This document shows positions 46,249 to 56,823 of a stretch of 64,000 nt of DNA, one piece after another (within the stretch, counting starts at the first letter, position 1; the number at the start of each line of letters is the position of its first letter). Under the pieces are notes generated by a model that saw nothing but the letters and a program-made list of their open reading frames with translations, was not told the origin of the DNA and made no database searches. The stretch spans positions 248,001 through 312,000 of the forward strand of contig NZ_JABETK010000003.1 in assembly GCF_013240295.1 (NCBI RefSeq), written 5' to 3'. This DNA is from Neoaquamicrobium sediminum. Lineage in GTDB: Bacteria; Pseudomonadota; Alphaproteobacteria; Rhizobiales; Rhizobiaceae. A program made the translations under genes and the position numbers.

Positions 46249-47551
46249 ATGTCGAGGTCACATTCGATGGAAGACACTCTGCTGCCAAGACACCTGCGAG
46301 CCGAACTGCTGGATTCCCTCCGTTCGACGAGGGTGGTCAACATCATCGGCCCTCGACAGGTCGGCAAGACGACTCTGGTTCGGGAGCTCCTCGATGTCGG
46401 GAGGTTCATTACGTTGGACGACGAGAACGTGCTTGCAGCGATGGAGGCCGATCCGTCCGGACAAATCGAAGCGCTCGTGTCTGAAGCGAATGACGTTCCG
46501 CTTATCATCGATCGAGGCGCAGCGATCCAAGCGCCTCGCCCTCGCGATCAAGCGGATAGTCGATGAACGGCGAAGGATGGGGCAGTTCATCCTAACTGGA
46601 TCATCCAATGTGTTCACGAACGCACATGTTGCTGATTCCCTCGCGGGACGGGTCCAGACATTGACGATGCTGCCGCTGAGCGGCGCCGAAGTCCAACGCA
46701 AGGGTCCGGCGAGAATCCTTGACTGGGCAAGCCGCACTCCCGAACCGTTACTTAGGGACTTACCGAAACCAGAACCCGTCTCGAGGAACGGTTATATTCA
46801 GGAGCTTCTGGCGGGCGGCTACCCTGAAATCCGCAACCTGCCGGACCGTAGCCGACAACGTCGCTACCGCGACTATGTGGACACCATTGTTGAAAGGGAT
46901 GTTGCCGATCTCATTAAGGTACGGAAGTCCGATGCCATGCGCCGCCTGATTGATCAGATTGCCGCTCGAACCGCGAACGAACTCAATGTCCAGGAAATGG
47001 GGAGCATCATCGGTGTTCAGCGCCCTACAATCGAGACCTATCTGGACGTGCTTACCAAGCTATCGTTGATGTCGAGGCTCCCAGCCTGGACTTCTGGCGA
47101 GGCCGGGCGCGATATCCGACAGCCGAAGGTTCACCTCGTAGACACGGGAATCGTCGCGGCACTACGGAACCTGACTTCTGAGAGCTTTCTTGCCGATGCC
47201 AATCCGGCAGCGCTCGGTGGAGTGCTTGAAACCTTCGTGCACAACGAATTGTTGAAATCTTTGCCTCATCAGCAGAGTCACTGGCGTCTTTATCATTGGC
47301 GCCACCAACGTGGGCGAGAGATCGATATTCTAGCGGAAACCAACAGAACCATAGTCGGCTTCGAGATGAAGGCATCATCGAACGTCGACTTGAATGATTT
47401 CCGCCACCTGCAATGGTTCCGAACCGACGGCCCCGGGAGCGCCTGGAACGTCATCGGCATCGTCGTCTACCTGGGAGATAGACCTTTGACATTCGGCTCA
47501 AAGCTATTCGCCCTGCCACTATCGTCGTTCTGGTCATTTGCCGCTGACTAG
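46249..47551 (+). CDS. DUF4143 AAA-family ATPase, frameshifted
   Basis: Orphan AAA ATPase. N-terminal AAA_14 domain with Walker A GPRQVGKTT and TLDDENVLAAM; the Walker B region (PLIID) is broken by one extra base near 46508-46513 and continues as EAQRSKRLALAIKRIVDERR, TGSSNVFT and SLAGRVQTLTMLPLS; then a DUF4143 domain (VHLVDTGIVAALRNL, GGVLETFVHNELLK, REIDILAE...IVGFEMKA), which has a PD-(D/E)xK nuclease-like look. About 430 residues when repaired. Start at 46249 (MSRSHSMEDTLLPRHLR) or 46267. It stands alone, preceded by a 23-bp-period array. Relatives are widespread but of undefined function. Confidence 0.82.
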
Positions 47552-48004
47552 GACGTTGGTAGTGGGTTGTTTCTAATGCCGCACAAACGCGCTCTGCCAG
47601 AACTGAGCGTTCTTCCTCTCCCAGAACGTGCACAAGACGCCCAATGTATTCCACATATCACTTAGGGGCTGGGAGCGATGCCAACCCAGTTTGTTGCGAA
47701 TAGCCGCATGATCAGACTTCGCGCGATCAACCGGACTATCCGCAGCCGGGTTCGCTTGAGCCGGAAGCAGGTGCTGTATCAACGGCAGGTCTAGGGCGCT
47801 CAACAGCCCGGCCTGAAAGATCGACTTGGGGGTCGGGAGCCGTCGACTAGGTCAGTCCGAGTTAAACGGCAGCTATTTGGCCCGCGGCGCCCAAAACCCG
47901 ACCATCCGGTATCGGCCCCGGTGCTGCCTTCCACCATTGTGGCGCGATCATTCAATACGGCTTGCCTATGGTGCGCGAACCTCCGCCGATCAACGGAGGT
48001 CCAG
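47552..48004. other. Intergenic, no gene assigned
   Basis: A 453-base spacer. Minus-strand frame 47573-47803 encodes KLGWHRSQPLSDMWNTLGVL, which looks protein-like but matches no family I recognise; it could be a relic. GGAGG at 47994-47998 serves the next gene. Confidence 0.35.
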
Positions 48005-48472
48005 ATGCGTATCATTCTCAATCGCCAGTCGGTGGAAATCCCCGATGAATTTTCCGACGAACCCCTGCTCTTCGTCCTGCGGGACCATTTCGGACTGAAT
48101 GGGCCGCGCTTCGGCTGTGGTGTGGCGTCCTGCGGTGCCTGCACCGTCGTCATCGACGGGGAAGCGCATCGCTCGTGCGTCTATCCGGCCTCGGCAGCAC
48201 AAGGCTCCGAGGTTCTCACGCTGGAAGGGCTTGCAGATAGCGACAAACTGCATCCGGTCCAGCAGGCCTGGATCGAGGAGAGCGTGCCGCAGTGCGGCTA
48301 TTGCCAGAACGGCCAGATCATGACCGCGTTTGCCCTGCTGGCTGCCCGGCCGGATGCCGACGCGTCCGGGATCGAGGCGGTAATGGACGGTGTTCTCTGC
48401 CGCTGCGGCACACAGGCACGCATCCGCAAAGCGATTGCACGAGCGCAAGCCGCAATGGCGGGAGACGCATGA
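48005..48472 (+). CDS. iorA: (2Fe-2S) subunit, isoquinoline 1-oxidoreductase type
   Basis: 155-residue small subunit of a molybdenum hydroxylase carrying two [2Fe-2S] clusters: a plant-type ferredoxin motif [16 protein letters not shown], with a later Cys in HRSC, and a second domain with CGYCQNGQ and CRCGTQ. It passes electrons from the molybdenum subunit encoded next to an external acceptor. The ATG at 48005 is set by GGAGG upstream; the frame to 47921 is not coding before it. ATGA overlap with iorB. Confidence 0.92.
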   Translation: MRIILNRQSVEIPDEFSDEPLLFVLRDHFGLNGPRFGCGVASCGACTVVIDGEAHRSCVYPASAAQGSEVLTLEGLADSDKLHPVQQAWIEESVPQCGYCQNGQIMTAFALLAARPDADASGIEAVMDGVLCRCGTQARIRKAIARAQAAMAGDA

Positions 48473-50622
48473 TGCCGAAGCTGTCGCGACGCCGCTTCCT
48501 CACCGCGCTCGGGTGGGGCGCTGCCGGTATCACGGTCGTCGCCGGGGGGCGGCCTGGGCCTTGATGCCGACTCTGCCACCGCGCAATGTGCCGACGTCTG
48601 CGGATGCCGCGGCGTGGCTCAGCTTGAGGCCGGACGGGTTTGTCGAGCTATATTCCACTCGCGCCGAGATGGGCCAGGGCATCTCGATGGGGCTTCGGCA
48701 GGTGGCAGCCGACGAACTGGGCGTCGGCGCGTACCGCGTCCGTCTCGTGCAGCCCGATACGAGCCTGATTCCGGTCGCCCGCTCGACCGTCGGCTCCGAC
48801 GCGATGCGCGAGACGGGTTTGCTGGTGGCGCGCGCGGCGGCGGCCCTTGCCGGCGCCGTTCTGCGCGAGGCCGCGCAACGGCTTGGCCGTCCAGTTGCAG
48901 ACCTGCAACTGGCACCGGATGGCGTCGCATCTGATGGCAAGACGATCCTCACCTTCGAAGAATTGGGCGCAGGCACGCCCCTCCTCATGACCGCCGAGGA
49001 TGCGAGACCGCAACGCCTCGGCTGCTTGCGGTTTCAGACGGTCGGCGCGAGGTCGGCCGCGCCCATCCGACCCACGACATTGATGCAATCGTCACCGGCA
49101 ACCGCCCGCTCTATGCCGACGACATCCGCCTGCCGGGAATGGTGTTCGGTGCGGTCGTCCGCCCACAGACCCTCGGAGGGCGAATCCTTGGCATCGATGC
49201 GTCGGAATGTGGATCGATCCCAGGATTCCTTGGCCTCTACCAGGAGGGCAACTTCGCAGGCCTCATCGCCTCCCGCCGTGGCGCGCTGGCACAGGCGATA
49301 AGCTTGCTTGGTGTCGAAGAAGAGGAAGGGCCGAACATCAATTCCGCCGCCATTGCGGCAATGGTCGACGTCGGTGACGCATCCGGCGCGCTGGAGCATA
49401 GTGTCCTTGATGCAGGCGACACAAGCAGCGGACCGGTCGACGTCGACCTGACGCTCACCGTGCCACACGCCGCCCACGCCTCGATCGAGCCCCGCACGTC
49501 TATCGCCCGGTTCGGTGAGAATGGTGGCCTGGATGTATGGACTGGCACTCAGGATCCGTTCTTCGTCCGAGACAGCCTTGCCGATGAATTCGGCCTCGAC
49601 CGGGACAAGGTGGTGGTTCACGGCATGCGCATGGGAGGCGGTTTCGGAGCGCGAACCATCGTGGCCGCCGAGATGGAAGCGGCGCGGCTGGCGAAGCTCT
49701 GCGGGCGGCCGGTCAAGGTGCAATGGAGCCGGAGCGACGAATTCCGTGCAGGGTTCCATCGCCCTCCATCGTCCCACCGCATCCGGCTTTCAGCAGATGC
49801 GGCAGGACGGATCACGAATTGGCACCACGCATTCCGTTCGGGCCACATCATCTTCACCTCGGCGGCGATGGGACCGGGCCTGCAACTTGCCACCAGTTTC
49901 GTCGCCGACCCGGGTGTCGCGCGGGGCTCGATCCCACCTTACGCGGCGGATGCCAGCCGCGTCGAGTTTCAGGATGTTCGCCTGCCGGTCAAGACCGGTC
50001 CCTGGCGCGGGCTGGGTGCCGCGGCCAACCACTGGGCGGTCGAGACCGCCATAGACGCGCTTGCCCGGGCAAAGGGCATCGACCCGTTGGACATGCGCCT
50101 GAAGTCGATCAAGCCGGAACACGCGCGCTTGAGCACGGTGCTCACCGAGGCGGCGGAAATGGCCGGCTGGGCGTCACGGCCGAAGGACTCACGGAATGAG
50201 AGCTGGGGGCTCGCCTGCGGCATCTACAAGGATATGTCCTACGCCGCCGCAGTGGCGCGCGTGACAAGACGCGATGCCGGGTACACAGTATCCGGCCTGT
50301 GGTGCGCGCATGACTGCGGCCTTGTGATAAACCCCGATCAGGTTCGGGCGCAGGTAGAAGGCAACCTTGTGTGGGGGATCGGCATGGCGTTGAGGGAGGA
50401 GCTGGTGGTGGGGGACGGGCGCATACTGCCCGAGAGCTTCTTCGACTACCCGCTGCCTGTGCTGTCCGATGTGCCGAGCATCGAAATCCGTCTGATCGAG
50501 GCAGCAACGAGCCGACGGGTGCTGGCGAGACCGCGATCGTCTGCGGAACGGCGGCCGTCACCAGCGCCATCGCGGCGATGACGGGCCGGACGGTGACGGC
50601 GCTCCCGGTTAAGGCGGCCTAA
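48469..50622 (+). CDS. iorB: Molybdopterin-binding subunit, isoquinoline 1-oxidoreductase type, three frameshifts
   Basis: Large subunit of a periplasmic molybdenum hydroxylase. Twin-arginine signal ([16 protein letters not shown]), then [25 protein letters not shown], the conserved [16 protein letters not shown] and GAGETAI near the end. Frame breaks: a G-run at 48544-48549, near 49004, and near 50503-50508; one added base at each restores about 718 residues. Family members oxidise N-heterocycles or aldehydes; the substrate is not evident. An AraC-type regulator follows directly, probably for this pair. Confidence 0.87.
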
Positions 50623-50623
50623 C

Positions 50624-51574
50624 TTGGACGATTTCGCCAGCGCGCTTGTTGTGGCGATGGTGAGCCGTTCCCTTGCCCGCCAGTCGATAGCGGTACCTGC
50701 TTCGACGGCCGTAGGTGATCGCACCGTGGACCCGGCCGAGAAGCGGGCGCTACTCGACGGAGTGCTTGGGGCTCATGGCCCGGCAACGATCCTGCGCGTT
50801 GCCGATATCGTGCCGGATTTCGCAGACCATCCGGTCGCCGGCGTGTTCGCCGGATGCCGGACGCCGAGCGATGTGGTCGCAAGCTGGATCGCCATAGAAC
50901 GCTATTTCCATTCCCGGCATCGCACCCGTGTCGTCGACAGCGCTGATGACAGGATTGTCATGGAGCATTTCGACACGTGCGGTTTGTCCATATCTGCAGG
51001 CGAGAACATCGCAGTAGCAGGCTTGATCCTGGGCATTCTCAGGTGGCGCGGGGCGCACGGTGCTGTGTTGAGTTTTGATGGGTCGGTCTCACTCACTGAA
51101 CCTGCCGCACCAGCCGCCCGGACCCATATCTGGTGGGTCTCCTGGCAAGGATTTACGCCTCCGCCGAATGCTCCTTCGCCATCGGACGACGGGCCAGTTC
51201 CCGCCGTCGATGTTGCGGGGCGAAGTATAAGCGATCCCCATGTGAGGCGAGTGTTTGCGGAACAGCTCGGAGCACCGACGAGACGCCGCAGGGCGGCCGA
51301 TATTGCCCACGCGGCAGGGCTCAGCCTTCGGTCGCTTCAGCGGCGGCTGGCGGAAGCCGGCTGGACCCTGAGCGACATTGTCGCCTCCGCGCGTGTCCAT
51401 CTGGCGACGCGGCTGCTTGCAGGAACAGACACCCCTCTTGCGCTCGTCGGGCTGCTTGCAGGCTACAGCGACCAGCCGCACTTCCAACGCGCTTTCCGCG
51501 CCGCAGTTGGCCCGACGCCGGCGGAATACCGGCGCCTGGCCACAAGGCACGAAGAGAACAAACCAACCACTTGA
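50624..51574 (+). CDS. AraC-family transcriptional regulator
   Basis: 316 residues from TTG 50624. C-terminal AraC DNA-binding domain with two helix-turn-helix motifs (AADIAHAAGLSLRSLQRRL and LALVGLLAGYSDQPHFQRAF, then GPTPAEYRR). The N-terminal half is a non-canonical sensory domain. It begins two bases after iorB, so it is likely co-transcribed and controls the iorAB genes. A later start cannot be excluded. Confidence 0.82.
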   Translation: MDDFASALVVAMVSRSLARQSIAVPASTAVGDRTVDPAEKRALLDGVLGAHGPATILRVADIVPDFADHPVAGVFAGCRTPSDVVASWIAIERYFHSRHRTRVVDSADDRIVMEHFDTCGLSISAGENIAVAGLILGILRWRGAHGAVLSFDGSVSLTEPAAPAARTHIWWVSWQGFTPPPNAPSPSDDGPVPAVDVAGRSISDPHVRRVFAEQLGAPTRRRRAADIAHAAGLSLRSLQRRLAEAGWTLSDIVASARVHLATRLLAGTDTPLALVGLLAGYSDQPHFQRAFRAAVGPTPAEYRRLATRHEENKPTT

Positions 51575-51861
51575 CGTGGGAGTACCGGACACGCCACGAT
51601 CGTGGAAACCGCAAGCATCGACGAGACCAATAGCACCAACATGCTGGGAGGGCTTCGCCGCCTGATCCTGAGCGAAAACCCGGTGGATCTGGAACCGATG
51701 GGATGACGGGCTGGCAATTGTTAAAGACGCAGGCGATGCAAACGGCAAAAGAAGCACGCGGCCTGCATTCCACCGTTCAACTTTTGAGTTCGTCCGCCCA
51801 TATCCCAGCCTCAACCAAAAAACGTGGAGGCGGGGGCAATCATCGGATTGCGGTATCGCCA
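51575..51861. other. Spacer with possible short gene fragment
   Basis: About 290 bases. One plus frame at about 51599-51710 reads NMLGGLRRLILSENPVDLEP before a stop, perhaps a relic; no family recognised. A degenerate unit (CGGATTGCGG, 51844-51853) of the array that follows lies at the end. Confidence 0.3.
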
Positions 51862-51962
51862 TTTCAATCCGCGGGCATAAATCCTTCCATTTGCGGCTAC
51901 TCATCTTTCAATTCGCGGAGCGTTGACTTTCAATTCGCGGCTTCATAGCTTTCATTCAGTCA
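51862..51962 (+). repeat. Direct repeat array, 22-bp period
   Basis: TTTCAATTCGCGG and variants start at 51862, 51884, 51906 and 51928, exactly 22 bases apart; a decayed fifth copy (TTTCATTCAG) begins at 51950. The two central-right copies are identical. Each unit is preceded by C, so a 14-bp repeat alternates with 8-base variable spacers. The last full copy ends 33 bases before the ATG at 51974. Confidence 0.8.
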
Positions 51963-51973
51963 CGAAACCCGGC

Positions 51974-53221
51974 ATGCGGATGAGTCGCCTCTCATGTTTA
52001 CCCCGCTATGTAAAGGTACGGATCGAGGAAGCACTCGAGGATACGCGCGTGGTCCTCATCTCCGGCCCCAGGCAGTCAGGCAAGACCACCTTGGCCAAGG
52101 AGGTTTCCGGGAAGGGTATGCAGTTCTTCACCCTCGATGACCCAACTACGCTCGATGCGGCCCGCGCCGATCCGGTCGGCTTCCTTCGTGGCATCGACCG
52201 CGCCGTTATCGACGAGGTACAGCGCGCTCCGCAGCTACTGTTGCCAATCAAGGTCGAGGTGGATCGCGACACGCGGCCTGGTCGCTTTTTGCTTACCGGC
52301 TCCGCCAACCTGATGACAATCCCTAAGGTGGCCGACTCCCTCGCCGGCCGAATGGAGACCATTTCCCTTCTGCCGCTGGCTCAATCCGAAATCCTCGGGC
52401 GACGATCGGCTTTCGTCGACAACCTGTTTTCCGGACGCAAGCCCACGGTGGGCAACTGCATTCACGGAGATGATCTCGTTGAGGTGGTACTCCGCGGCGG
52501 GTATCCTGAGGCCTTTTCTCGGAACCGATGGTCACGACGTCAGGGGTGGTATACCAGTTACATCGATGCGATCGTGCAGCGCGACATAAAGGATATCGCC
52601 CAAGTCGAACAGATAGCTGTAATGCCGCACTTGCTTCGCATGATCGCCGAGCATTCCGGCCAGCTCGTGAACTACTCTTCGATCGGCTCTGCGGCCGGCC
52701 TCAACCATGTTACCACGCAGAAATATCTTCGCATCTTTGAAAGCCTGTTCATCATCGATACGGTCCAGCCTTGGTTCACCAACAAGCTCAAACGACTGAC
52801 GAAATCGCCCAAGCTGCACTTTCTGGATTCCGGGTTGCTTGCGGCGATGCGGGGCATCTCACCCGATAACGTCCGGCGCGACCGTAGCGCCTTCGGCACC
52901 GTGCTCGAAGCGTTCGTCCATAGCGAGGTGCGCAAGATCATCGGCTGGAGCGAGCAGCAACCCTCGGTCTTTCACTTCCGAGATCGGGAAGGGGTTGAAG
53001 TAGACATCGTTCTCGAGGCATCAGACGGGAATATCTCCGGGATCGAGATCAAGGCCGCCGCATCGGTGTCGTCCGGAGATTTCAAGGGATTGCGCAAGCT
53101 CTCAGAGTCTTTGCACAGCAGGTTCACGCAGGGCGTAGTCCTTTACGACGGGGACCAGATCGTCCCTTTTGGTGACAACCTTTTCGCCGCTCCAATATCG
53201 AGCCTTTGGTCAGAGTCCTGA
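51974..53221 (+). CDS. DUF4143 AAA-family ATPase, intact
   Basis: 415 residues from ATG 51974 (or 51980). AAA_14 domain with Walker A GPRQSGKTT, FFTLDDPTTLDAA, Walker B VIDEVQR, LLTGSANLM and SLAGRMETISLLPL; then DUF4143 with LHFLDSGLLAAMRG, FGTVLEAFVHSEVRK and REGVEVDIVLE...GIEIKAAAS, a PD-(D/E)xK-like core. Orphan gene, preceded by a 22-bp-period array like the one before the first DUF4143 gene. The two proteins share fold and motifs but are clearly different in sequence, so they are not a recent duplication. Function unknown. Confidence 0.9.
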   Translation: MRMSRLSCLPRYVKVRIEEALEDTRVVLISGPRQSGKTTLAKEVSGKGMQFFTLDDPTTLDAARADPVGFLRGIDRAVIDEVQRAPQLLLPIKVEVDRDTRPGRFLLTGSANLMTIPKVADSLAGRMETISLLPLAQSEILGRRSAFVDNLFSGRKPTVGNCIHGDDLVEVVLRGGYPEAFSRNRWSRRQGWYTSYIDAIVQRDIKDIAQVEQIAVMPHLLRMIAEHSGQLVNYSSIGSAAGLNHVTTQKYLRIFESLFIIDTVQPWFTNKLKRLTKSPKLHFLDSGLLAAMRGISPDNVRRDRSAFGTVLEAFVHSEVRKIIGWSEQQPSVFHFRDREGVEVDIVLEASDGNISGIEIKAAASVSSGDFKGLRKLSESLHSRFTQGVVLYDGDQIVPFGDNLFAAPISSLWSES

Positions 53222-53406
53222 CCAGGCCTCCGTCGCACCCCGTCGAAAGACAAGTCGCGTGCTAGGTCACCTCCGGGCAGGAACTCATGATCGTGCGACC
53301 AAGGAGTGGAGTAGCCTCGAGCTGACAATGCGGCCTTTAGCAAGCTCTTCCCATGTCAACGCTTCCGTTCGAGAATGTGGCAGTGTCAGTACCCCGGGAG
53401 GTAACG

Positions 53407-53985
53407 ATGTTCATACAAACCATAGAACCAGAACAGGCTGAGGGCGCAGTGGCGGCAATCTATGCCAATGAGTTGGCGTCAATGGGAAGGGTGATGCAGG
53501 CAACGCAATGCTGGTCAGCTAGACCTGACATGCTGGTACCGATCGAGCACTTGTTGCAGCAGTTGAGAGACGGTTTTTCTCTTGGACTGCTCAACTTCCG
53601 GCTCATCACCCTGGTGGCGGCCAAATATGTGCCTTCCAGCTACTGTTCCCAAGTCTACTTCAAGACGCTGTCCGGCATGATCGGAAGGGAACAAGCACTC
53701 GCCGTGCATCGAGACTATAGAAACGCCGGACTGACGGACCAACAGGTCGCCATGCTGGCCTATGCCGAGCAGATCACGGTCGACGCCTCTCGCATAGGTC
53801 AAGCAGACATTGAGGCGCTCCGTGCCGTAGGGCTTTCGGATCTGAATATAGCCGATATCGCTCTAGCCGCCTCGTTTCGCAACTTTTTGAGCCGCTACTT
53901 CGACGCTGTGGGGGCTGAGGCGGAGCCGGAATTTTTGGATAGCGACTTGAGCGTTCGAAGAGAACTCTCAATGACAGCCCTCTGA
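53407..53985 (+). CDS. Carboxymuconolactone decarboxylase (AhpD-like) family protein
   Basis: 192 residues from ATG 53407, which has GGGAGG upstream; the frame to 53353 lacks one. All-helical CMD domain with the segment SSYCSQVYFKTL, where AhpD-like enzymes have a SxYCxxxH site; here the second position is Tyr, so canonical thiol-peroxidase activity is doubtful. The C-terminal half (AFAEQ-like segment AYAEQITVDASR) fits peroxidase-related CMD proteins. No operon partner. Confidence 0.82.
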   Translation: MFIQTIEPEQAEGAVAAIYANELASMGRVMQATQCWSARPDMLVPIEHLLQQLRDGFSLGLLNFRLITLVAAKYVPSSYCSQVYFKTLSGMIGREQALAVHRDYRNAGLTDQQVAMLAYAEQITVDASRIGQADIEALRAVGLSDLNIADIALAASFRNFLSRYFDAVGAEAEPEFLDSDLSVRRELSMTAL

Positions 53986-54347
53986 CGAACGGGTCCACCA
54001 TCTCGCCGGAGCATTTTGAGCACCGCTGTGCCGTAAGTCGAGATTAGAGGCGCGTCAATTGTCGATCAGGGGGATACAATTGACGCGCCAGCTGTCGCCG
54101 TTACGCAAGACAAAGTCGACACTTGAACAGTGAACGCTTGTAGTTAAAATTCGCCTAATCTCCGCCTTGCTAAGGAATGCAGGTGGCACCGTTCAAGCAG
54201 TGAAGTGCGTGCTTGCGCGCCCATTTCCCAGAACGAGGACAACACCTAAACACGCTGTCGGCCCTGTCAAGCAGTACAGCGCGACTATATTCAGGGCCCG
54301 GCAATAATGTGCTATTGCATGCATGGGAACGATGGCGGAGGTGGGGG
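53986..54347. other. Gene-free stretch with a perfect inverted repeat
   Basis: A 362-base spacer, without convincing genes. The 14-bp perfect inverted repeat at 54049-54089 is the main feature. Confidence 0.45.
54049..54089. repeat. Perfect 14-bp inverted repeat
   Basis: GGCGCGTCAATTGT (54049-54062) and ACAATTGACGCGCC (54076-54089) around a 13-base loop. No T-run on either side. Could be an operator, a recombination site or an RNA hairpin. Confidence 0.65.
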
Positions 54348-54560
54348 ATGCTGGTCGATGTAGGCCCGGCCAAGCGCGTGGGCAATCGGAAGAAGATCTA
54401 TGATCGTGCTCTGAGGGAAGAAGACGTTGCGAAGCGCGATGGAATTACGGTGATTACGATCTGCGCTGACGGAATACACGGATCTGGAGCTCTTTATCGC
54501 TATGAATTGCAGCTCAGTCCATCGGACTTGGCCGTGCTCATGGCGACAGTTGACAGCTAG
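54348..54560 (+). CDS. Hypothetical small protein
   Basis: 70 residues from ATG 54348 (GGAGGTGGGGG just upstream). Basic N-terminal half (GPAKRVGNRKKIYDRALRE), then VITICADGIHGSGALYRYEL. No recognised family, no signal or membrane segment. The clear ribosome binding site favours a real gene; the frame to 54213 is unlikely. Confidence 0.5.
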   Translation: MLVDVGPAKRVGNRKKIYDRALREEDVAKRDGITVITICADGIHGSGALYRYELQLSPSDLAVLMATVDS

Positions 54561-54619
54561 AGGGCCCTTGCGAATTTTTGCAGTGGCGACGACTGGTTTT
54601 TTTGGTCGCCGTATTTGGG

Positions 54620-56820
54620 TCAAGCAAGGCCGGGGAGAACCTTATCTACCGTCGCCGGCAAGTCGCGAATACGAACTCCTGTAGCGTTATATATCGCGTT
54701 CAAGATAGCCGCGGCTGCGCCGCAGATGCCGAGTTCGCCAATACCTTTTGCTTGCAAGGGGTTCGCCCATGCGTCCCGCTCCTCAAGCAGTTCAACCTCA
54801 ATCTGCGGAACGTCCGCATTCACCGGCAAATGGTATTCAGCAAAATCGCGATTGACGATATGGCCATCTCGAGGATCGTGCAGAAGTTCCTCCGTTAATG
54901 CCATCCCAATTCCAAAGGTCATTCCCCCAGACATTGTGAACGGGCGGTCTTGGCGTTCAAAATGCGTCCGGCGGCGAATACCCCGAGCATACGGCGCACC
55001 CGCACCTCTCCGGTGACCGAGTTCACGGCCACCTCCGCGAAATAGCTGCCATAAGTAGCCTGCCTGACCTTGTCCTCAGCCTCGCCCGGCTCAACATGGC
55101 CTTCACCGCGGATGTCTTCACCGTTCAGAATATCGACAACGGGAATTCGACGATTGCCCACGACCGCGTGACGATCCTTTAGCGTCAGATCTTCAGGGTT
55201 GCAGTCGAGCTTGGTGCAAAGTTGTTGGCGGATTTCCTCGCATGCGAGGAACACAGCGGTTCCGTTGGAGGCAGCCCCAAATGAACCACCGGAGCCCGAG
55301 GCCGGGGGCAAGTTGGTGTCACCGAGCCTCGTTTCAACGTCCGTCACCGGCAATCCCAGCATTTCCGCTGCAACCTGTCCCAGGATGGCGTATGTGCCAG
55401 TCCCTATATCCGTCATATCGGTCTCAATGGTCGCACGGCCCTGTTTGGTCAGCGTCACGCTCGCTTTCGATTCTATCAACATGTTGACGCGCGCAGCAGA
55501 AGCCATGCCGAGACCGATCAGCCATTCACCCTCACGCACTTCGCCTGGCGATGCGTTGCGCTTCGACCAACCGAACCGTGCTGCGCCGGTCTCAAGGGCC
55601 TTGGCCAGCATGTGCGAGGAGAACGGGATTTCTTTGGACGGGTCCTGGTCGGGGATGTTGCGTCGTCGCAACTCGACAGGATCGATGCCGCAGGCAGCGG
55701 CAAGCTCATCAATCGCAATCTCCAGGGCCGTCACGCCTACTGCCTCACCGGGCGCACGAACCGACCCCGATGGCGTACGATGTATCCGTGCGATCTTATG
55801 GCCAATGGCGCGGTTGTCACCGCAATAAAGAAACGGCGTCGCCTGCGTTACCGGCTCTGAGAACTTTTCGCCGGGAAGATTGGTCACTAGCGCGTCGTGA
55901 CCTATCCCTATCAGTCGGCCTGTTTCGTCGGCAGCCAGACGAATGCGTTGCCTGGTATCTGACCGCCGCAAGACCATCTCAAACTCATTCTGCCGCGTCA
56001 TCGCAACACCAACCGGAGTTCCGAGTTCCTTGGAGGCAATTGCTGCGGCAACAGCTTCAGGGGCAATCCCAAGCTTGGAGCCAAACCCTCCTCCAACATA
56101 GGGCGCGAGCAAGCGAACGTTGTCCTCTTCGATCCCGAGAGCGTCAGCGAGTTCGGCGCGATTATAGCGCAGCATCTGGTAGCTCGCCTGTAACGTCAGC
56201 CTTTCGTCCTCCCACGTAGCGACCGAGGCATGTGGCTCCATCGCCGCGCTTGCGTGTCCGGGCGTCGTATAGGTGGCATCAATCGTGAACGGTGATGCCC
56301 GCATCGCCGCGTCAATGTCACCGCTCGAGGACTGCTTATTGCTCGGCGTATCGAGCTGGGCCGTCGGATCGTCAAGGCTGACCGGCGCGTCCTCGGCCCT
56401 TTCTACCTCCTGCCTCAGGATCTGTGCCCCATGGCGGGCCTGCTCGAATGTATCGGCGACGACCAGCGCAACCGGCTGCCCAAAGAACAATATCTCGCGC
56501 GTGTCTTGTGCGGGTGCCTTTCCGGCCATGCCCTGTGCAGGGTTTTTGATAAAGCGGTCGTCGGCAATCACGGCACGGACGCCCGGCAGCCTCTCGACGC
56601 TATCGACATCAAAGGCACGTAGCCTGCCTTTGGCTACGGTCGAACGCACGAGCACGCCATGGCGACAACCAGCCGGCAGACCGTCCATTGCATAGGTCGC
56701 TCGACCCGAAACCTTGAGTTCTCCCTCGGGGCGGTCGAGCGGCTCGCCGATAACACCCTGGGCCATCTCTTCCAATCGGTCACGGCCGACACGGTCGTCC
56801 ATCTTGTGATGTGCCGCCAT
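54620..56820 (-). CDS. paoC: Aldehyde oxidoreductase molybdenum subunit (PaoC-like), frameshifted
   Basis: Large molybdopterin-cytosine-dinucleotide-binding subunit of the xanthine oxidase family. Visible: PYVGGGFGSKLG, GSVRAPGEAVGVTALE, TDIGTGTYAILGQVAAEMLG and, after a break, AKGIGELGICGAAAAILNAI with the catalytic Glu (KGIGELG). One missing A near 54934-54935 splits the last about 104 residues (MSGGMTFGIGMALTEEL onward) into another frame. About 733 residues when repaired. Third gene of a minus-strand operon with paoA and paoB; E. coli PaoABC oxidises aromatic aldehydes. Confidence 0.88.
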
Positions 56821-56823
56821 TCG

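Noticed and set aside
46160-51962. Reading the two short arrays as CRISPR arrays
   Set aside because: Repeats of 9-14 bp with 8-14 base spacers and only three to five units are far below CRISPR size, and no cas gene is present.
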